Source of the DNA: Paenibacillus turicensis
Lineage (GTDB): Bacteria > Bacillota > Bacilli > Paenibacillales > Paenibacillaceae
Length of the DNA stretch: 64,000 bases
Direction of reading: 5' to 3'
NCBI RefSeq assembly: GCF_017873435.1
Contig: NZ_JAGGKG010000003.1
Span: forward strand, 186,001 to 250,000
Made by a program: the position numbers and the translations under genes
Shown here: positions 62,503 to 64,000 of the stretch, piece by piece
Position numbering within the stretch: the stretch's first letter is position 1
Layout of the letters: each line of letters begins with the position of its first letter
Notes under the pieces: model-generated
The model's input: the letters and a program-made list of their open reading frames with translations, nothing else
The model's database searches: none
Told to the model about the DNA's origin: nothing

Positions 62503-64000
62503 ATGTTAGTAAACAGGAAATGGGTGAGCAGATGGGTGCTAATTTCTGCGTTACTGCTCAGCATAGTTTTCCCGTCAGGAGTATTTGCAGCCACTGGAGA
62601 TGTTTTATCTATAGACATTGAAGGCTCTTCCACAACATTGGAATTGACAGTAGGAAAAACCACAAAACAATTAAAGGTATGGGCTACTGTAGAAGGTTCT
62701 ACTGTAAAAAGAGATGTGACTGGTAATGTAACTTGGAGCTCTAACGATGGTAGTATAGTGAAAGTAGAAAATGGATTTCTAACGCCGCTGAAGGCTGGCA
62801 CAACTATGGTTAAGGCTACACATGGAAGTGCGATTTCAACAATTGAGGTTAAAGCGGTTGAAACATATAAGAAGCTAGATTTATCTTATTCCTTAGAGGG
62901 TAAATATACGTTAGGTAATACTGAAGAGCAGTTAAAAGTAAAAGCCACTGCTAAAACGAATGTGGATTCTGCGACACCAATAGATGTAACAGAGGATGCG
63001 GAATGGACAACCTCAAATGGAAATGTGCTTACGATCTCTAAAGGGCAAATTACATTAGTTGGCGAAGGTTCTGCTACAATTACTGCAAAATATTCTGGCC
63101 TAACGGCTACATATAAAGCGACAGTAAGCTCGCCCTATACTGCATTAAGAATTACTAAAGAAGGCTCATCTGATGCTCTAAAGGAGCTAGAACTGATTGT
63201 AGGTGATGCCTCAATCAACTTAAATGCTAAAAGCTCTTTGGCTACGGATAGTTCCCTTCAGGATGTAACCGAAAAAGGGAATTGGTCTTCGTCTGATGTT
63301 AACGTTGCTACAGTTGAAAATGGAAAGCTTACCATCTTAGCTACAGGTAAAACCACAATTAAGGTTACTTACTTAGGTGTAGCTGCAGAAGTTGACGCCT
63401 ATGTTCGTAGTCCTTATGAAGCGATTATGTTAACACCGTCAGAAGATATTGTTATGTTTATTGGAGAAAAGTGGAATGCAAAAGCTGAAGTGCGTAGTGG
63501 TGTAAATGCAACTCAGGATGTAACTACCTCTGCGACATGGAGCTCCTCTAATCAGCTACCTGTTACAGTCAACGCAGGTTTGATTGAAGCAAAGGCTGTA
63601 GGAGATTCTGTTATTAAAGTAAGTTATCATGGCGTTAGTAAGAGTGTTAACGTGAAGGTACTTCCAACGGTTGTAGATATTACTGCCAAGGAAAAGGAAC
63701 TGGACATGTTAAATGGGGATACTACAAAGCTCCCAGCCATTACAGCAAAAAAACTTGATAATGAAAGTATGGATTTTGATAAATATGTGAAGTGGACGTC
63801 TAGCCGTGAGGATATCGCTACTATTTCAGAGGATGGTAAAGTGGTAGCGAAGTCTGCTGGTACAGTTATATTAACAGCTCAGCTACCAGAAGCAAATATT
63901 ACATCAGGTACATCTCCAGTTCGAAGCAAAACGGTAAATGTGACTGTAACGATTAAGGAAAAGGTGTTAACGATATTATCTGATCCAGAGCGTTTGGTTG
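62503..64000 (+). CDS. Secreted protein with tandem Big_2-like Ig domains (3' truncated by window)
   Basis: Open from ATG 62503 to the window end, at least 499 residues. Signal peptide KWVSRWVLISALLLSIVFPS with cleavage after GVFAA. Then about five repeats of an 80-95 residue bacterial Ig-like (Big_2) unit, each with a WSSS/WTTS core and a GxxxIxVxY-type strand (e.g. TWSSNDGSIVKVENGFLTPL, NWSSSDVNVATVENGKLTIL, KWTSSREDIATISEDGKVVA). Such arrays are stalks of cell-surface or S-layer-linked proteins. GGAGAG precedes the ATG. The C-terminal domain that would define function is outside the window. Confidence 0.85.
   Translation, partial: MLVNRKWVSRWVLISALLLSIVFPSGVFAATGDVLSIDIEGSSTTLELTVGKTTKQLKVWATVEGSTVKRDVTGNVTWSSNDGSIVKVENGFLTPLKAGTTMVKATHGSAISTIEVKAVETYKKLDLSYSLEGKYTLGNTEEQLKVKATAKTNVDSATPIDVTEDAEWTTSNGNVLTISKGQITLVGEGSATITAKYSGLTATYKATVSSPYTALRITKEGSSDALKELELIVGDASINLNAKSSLATDSSLQDVTEKGNWSSSDVNVATVENGKLTILATGKTTIKVTYLGVAAEVDAYVRSPYEAIMLTPSEDIVMFIGEKWNAKAEVRSGVNATQDVTTSATWSSSNQLPVTVNAGLIEAKAVGDSVIKVSYHGVSKSVNVKVLPTVVDITAKEKELDMLNGDTTKLPAITAKKLDNESMDFDKYVKWTSSREDIATISEDGKVVAKSAGTVILTAQLPEANITSGTSPVRSKTVNVTVTIKEKVLTILSDPERLV

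Overview
The window looks like part of the chromosome of a low-GC, endospore-forming member of the Bacillales, most likely Paenibacillaceae. The reasons are a dcw cluster that runs into spoIIGA-sigE-sigG, the ylm/sepF/divIVA block, a T-box-controlled type-2 isoleucyl-tRNA synthetase, a LL-diaminopimelate aminotransferase gene, and a PyrR-attenuated pyr operon. Genus-level placement is inference. No phage module, IS transposase or CRISPR array was seen.

Layout. 1-12.1 kb: peptidoglycan precursor and division genes (murE partial, murF, mraY, murD, spoVE/ftsW, murG, murA, divIB, ftsA, ftsZ). 12.2-14.9 kb: early-sporulation sigma factors (spoIIGA, sigE, sigG). 14.9-15.6 kb: three copies or pieces of a dispersed structured repeat. 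15.7-19.8 kb: ylmC, pgeF, ylmE, sepF, ylmG, ylmH, divIVA. 19.8-26.5 kb: T-box leader and ileS, a DUF5665 membrane protein, a YteA/DksA-like gene on the minus strand, lspA, and an RluD-type pseudouridine synthase. 26.6-43.0 kb: a block absent from the B. subtilis lspA-ylyB-pyrR order. It holds dapL, an ArsR regulator with a CoA-disulfide-reductase/rhodanese/TusA/DsrE fusion, a lipoprotein with a decayed ORF, a PabB-PabC fusion, a His-rich Imm22-like protein, an MpsC-like protein, a Pot-type ABC importer with a nucleoside hydrolase and adenine deaminase, and a DUF2625 protein. 43.2-52.2 kb: pyrR-B-C-carA-carB-pyrF-pyrE behind one PyrR attenuator. 52.4-59.7 kb: a five-gene MacB/FtsX-type ABC cluster that includes a membrane-fusion lipoprotein and a family-1 solute-binding lipoprotein. 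59.9-64.0 kb: a 54-residue small protein, four tRNAs (initiator Met, Ile2-CAU, two Leu-UAA), a YhcH-family protein, ung, and the start of a secreted Big_2 repeat protein that runs off the window.

How it fits together. The first 20 kb couples wall-precursor synthesis to septation and to the switch to sporulation. The pyr and Pot/NH/adeC blocks are nucleotide synthesis and probable nucleoside salvage. The ArsR-CoADR unit looks like a reactive-sulfur response.

The most interesting unexplained signal is the dispersed repeat family (14903-15162, 15230-15619, 33770-34081, 36448-36677). Three copies have GGCTC...GAGCC terminal inverted repeats, one copy is flanked by a 10-bp direct repeat, and copies sit just 3' of stop codons or next to a terminator. 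Their internal hairpin is kept by compensatory base changes between copies.
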